Assembly: GCA_947172415.1 (NCBI GenBank)
Contig: OX359194.1
Span: 7,917,901-7,981,900, forward strand
Source of the DNA: Chondrosia reniformis
Lineage: Eukaryota > Porifera > Demospongiae > Chondrillida > Chondrillidae
Direction of reading: 5' to 3'
DNA: 64,000 nt
The position numbers and the translations under genes are program-made. This document shows positions 60,901 to 64,000 of the stretch, piece by piece. The notes beneath the pieces are model-generated. The model was given only the letters and a program-made list of their open reading frames with translations, was not told the DNA's origin and did no database searches. The first letter of the stretch is position 1; each line of letters starts with the position of its first letter.

Positions 60901-63900
60901 TGCTAACACCAAGTTTCAGCTTCACATCTTTCCAATTGACAGAGCTACAGCACTAAATGTATATTAGATTCTGCTATACAAATTTAATGTATGGTGAGAG
61001 ATAGGGCAAAAATGAGTGAACATCAAAATTTGTAAAACTCTTTGGATATGCTTTATGTATGTCTGTGAATGCTAACACCAAGTTTCAGCTTCACATCTTT
61101 CCAATTGACAGAGCTACAGCACTAAATGTAAATTAGATTCTGCTATACAAATTTAATGTATGGTGAGAGATAGGGCAAATATGAGTGAACATCAAGATTT
61201 GCAAAACTCTTTGGATATGTTTAATGGATATCTGTGAATGCTGACACCAAGTTTCAGCTTCATAGCTTTCCTATTGACAGAGTTACAGCACTAAATGTAA
61301 ATTAGATTGTGGTATACAAATTTAATGTATGGTGAGAGATAGGGCAAAAATGAGTGAACATCAAAATTTGTAAAACTCTTTGGATATGCTTTATGGATGT
61401 CTGTGAATGCTGACAGCCAGTTTCAGCTTCACATCTTTCCAATTGACAGAGTTACAGCACTAAATGTACATTAGATTCTAGTATACAAATTTAATGTATG
61501 GTGAGAGATAGGGCAAATATGAGTGAACATCAAAATTTGTAAAACTCTTTGGATATGCTTTATGTATGTCTGTGAATGCTAACACCAAGTTTCAGCTTCA
61601 CATCTTTCCAATTGACAGAGCTACAGGACTAAATGTAAATTAGATTCTGCTATACAAATTTAATGTATGGTGAGAGATAGGGCAAATATGAGTGAACATC
61701 AAGATTTGCAAAACTCTTTGGATATGTTTAATGGATATCTGTGAATGCTGACACCAAGTTTCAGCTTCATAGCTTTCCTATTGACAGAGTTACAGCACTA
61801 AATGTAAATTAGATTGTGGTATACAAATTTAATGTATGGTGAGAGATAGGGCAAAAATGAGTGAACATCAAAATTTGTAAAACTCTTTGGATATGCTTTA
61901 TGGATGTCTGTGAATGCTGACAGCCAGTTTCAGCTTCACATCTTTCCAATTGACAGAGTTACAGCACTAAATGTATATTAGATTCTTGTATACAAATTTA
62001 ATGTATAGTGAGAGATAGGGCAAATATGAGTGAACATCAAAATTTGTAAAACTCTTTGGATATGTTTTATGGATGTCTCTGAATGCTGACAACAAGTTTC
62101 AGCTTCACATCTTTCCAATTGACAGAGTTACAGCACTAAATGTATATTAGATTCTGCTATACAAATTTAATGTATGGTGAGAGATAGGGCAAAAATGAGT
62201 GAACATCAAAATTTGTAAAACTCTTTGGATATGCTTTATGGATGTCTGTGAATGCTGACAGCCAGTTTCAGCTTCACATCTTTCCAATTGACAGAGTTAC
62301 AGCACTAAATGTACATTAGATTCTTGTATACAAATTTAATGTATGGTGAGAGATAGGGCAAATATGAGTGAACATCAAGATTTGCAAAACTCTTTGGATA
62401 TGTTTAATGGATATCTGTGAATGCTGACACCAAGTTTCAGCTTCATAGCTTTCCTATTGACAGAGTTACAGCACTAAATGTAAATTAGATTGTGGTATAC
62501 AAATTTAATGTATGGTGAGAGATAGGGCAAAAATGAGTGAACATCAAAATTTGTAAAACTCTTTGGATATGCTTTATGGATGTCTGTGAATGCTGACAGC
62601 CAGTTTCAGCTTCACATCTTTCCAATTGACAGAGTTACAGCACTAAATGTATATTAGATTCTTGTATACAAATTTAATGTATGGTGAGAGATAGGGCAAA
62701 TATGAGTGAACATCAAAATTTGTAAAACTCTTTGGATATGTTTTATGGATGTCTCTGAATGCTGACAACAAGTTTCAGCTTCACATCTTTCCAATTGACA
62801 GAGTTACAGCACTAAATGTATATTAGATTCTGCTATACAAATTTAATGTATGGTGAGAGATAGGGCAAAAATGAGTGAACATCAAAATTTGTAAAACTCT
62901 TTGGATATGCTTTATGGATGTCTGTGAATGCTGACAGCCAGTTTCAGCTTCACATCTTTCCAATTGACAGAGTTACAGCACTAAATGTACATTAGATTCT
63001 TGTATACAAATTTAATGTATGGTGAGAGATAGGGCAAATATGAGTGAACATCAAAATTTGTAAAACTCTTTGGATATGTTTTATGGATGTCTCTGAATGC
63101 TGACAACAAGTTTCAGCTTCACATCTTTCCAATTGACAGAGCTACAGCACTAAATGTACATTAGATTCTGTTATACAAATTTAATGTATGGTGAGAGATA
63201 GGGCAAATATGAGTGAACATCAAAATTTGTAAAACTCTTTGGATATGCTTTAAGGATGTCTGTGAATGCTGACAACAAGTTTCAGCTCCACATCTTTCGA
63301 ATTGACAGAGTTATTGAACTAAATGTAGATTAGATTCTGCTATACAAATTTAATGTATGGTGAGAGATACGTAGGGCAAATATGAGTGAACATCAAAATT
63401 TGCAAAACTCTTTGGATATGTTTTATGGATGTCTCTGAATGCTGTTACCAAGTTTCAGCTTCATATCTTTCCAATTGACAGAGTTGCAGCGCTAAATGTA
63501 AATTAGATTCTAGTATACAAATTTAATGTATGGTGAGAGATAGGGCAAATATGAGTGAACATCAAAATTTGCAAAACTCTTTGGATATGTTTTATGGATG
63601 TCTCTGAATGCTGACAACAAGTTTCAGCTTCACATCTTTCCAATTGACAGAGTTAAAGCACTAAATGTACATTAGATTCTTGTATACAAATTTAATGTAT
63701 GGTGAGAGATACGTAGGGCAACTATGAGTGAACATCAAAATTTGCAAAACTCTTTGGATATGTTTTATGGATGTCTCTGAATGCTGTTACCAAGTTTCAG
63801 CTTCATATCTTTCCAATTGACAGAGTTGCAGGGCTAAATGTAAATTAGATTCTTGTATACAAATTTAATGTATGGTGAGAGATAGGGCAAATATGAGTGA

Positions 63901-64000
63901 ACATCAAAATTTGTAAAACTCTTTGGATATGTTTTATAGATGTCTGTGAATGCTGACAGAAAGTTTCAGCTTCACATCTTTCCAATTGACAGAGTTACAG
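54985..64000. repeat. 169-bp satellite, main array (~53 monomers, continues past the right edge)
   Basis: Steps of 169 bp were checked at 57021, 57190, 57359 and 57528. Monomers are A+T-rich, head to tail, with 5-15 percent-looking divergence by eye. Marked variants recur at whole-monomer spacing: a cgta insertion at 58461, 60324, 63370 and 63712 (1863, 3046, 342 bp apart, i.e. 11, 18 and 2 monomers plus 4 bp), and an aagattt variant at 59331, 61194, 61701 and 62377 (11, 3 and 4 monomers). This shows higher-order repeat units. Confidence 0.95.

Noticed and set aside
54985-64000. Hammerhead core inside the 169-bp satellite, as in some animal satellites
   Set aside because: GAAAC occurs on the minus strand of each monomer, but no CUGANGA lies at the needed distance on that strand.
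50965-64000. CRISPR array or rDNA-like repeat
   Set aside because: Monomers are contiguous without spacers, are A+T-rich, and sit in an intron-containing animal genome; no rRNA motifs are seen.

Overview
This is animal nuclear DNA, most likely from a sponge (a demosponge such as Amphimedon is my best guess). The genes have many short exons separated by GT-AG introns that are often only 50-100 bp. Gene spacing is very tight. The gene set (VPS13, receptor guanylate cyclase, effector caspase, TTLL7, Tctex1, HSDL2, RAB3GAP2) is metazoan, with cilium and vesicle-traffic members. One nested gene belongs to a secreted fibrinogen-like family that I associate with sponges and cnidarians. The species call is inference. 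Exon models were built by hand from splice sites and reading phase; they join without phase breaks except at three or four VPS13 junctions that are flagged.

Layout, left to right. Positions 1-23040, minus strand: the first ~2,260 residues of a VPS13A/C-type lipid-transfer protein in about 62 coding exons; the 3' part of the gene lies off the left edge. Two unrelated plus-strand genes for secreted proteins sit inside VPS13 introns (6849-7838 and 18524-19958), each with a TATA box. Five other VPS13 introns are swollen by tandem repeats with units of 20, 48, 17, 19 and 28 bp, and one of these arrays is split by a 762-bp fold-back insertion. Positions 23751-31117 (+): receptor guanylate cyclase. 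Positions 31303-32579 (-): short-prodomain caspase. Positions 33171-38483 (+): TTLL7-like tubulin glutamylase. Positions 38836-39387 (-): Tctex1-type dynein light chain. Positions 39604-41800 (-): HSDL2 ending in the peroxisomal signal SKL. Positions 41845-49969 (+): RAB3GAP2, whose start codon is only 44 bp from that of HSDL2. From about 50.6 kb to the right edge there are no recognisable genes; the region is a 169-bp satellite array with higher-order repeats, interrupted by a duplicated hairpin-bearing segment and by one GC-richer island.

The most interesting signal is a dispersed repeat family in introns across the window. Its copies carry a hammerhead-ribozyme-like core (CUGANGA ... GAAAC). 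In two copies the outer stem changes on both sides at once (GGGUCA/UGACCC versus GGAUCA/UGAUCC), which is what a maintained RNA structure would give. Other points are a receptor cyclase lacking one of its two metal-binding aspartates, a 44-bp divergent promoter made of two palindromic sites, and a minisatellite that repeats a 3' splice site just upstream of the real one.

Functionally the genes are not an operon-like set. VPS13 (lipid transfer), RAB3GAP2 (Rab3/Rab18 control) and HSDL2 (peroxisomal lipid metabolism) touch membranes and lipids. TTLL7 and the Tctex1 light chain are microtubule proteins. I infer no shared pathway from their proximity.
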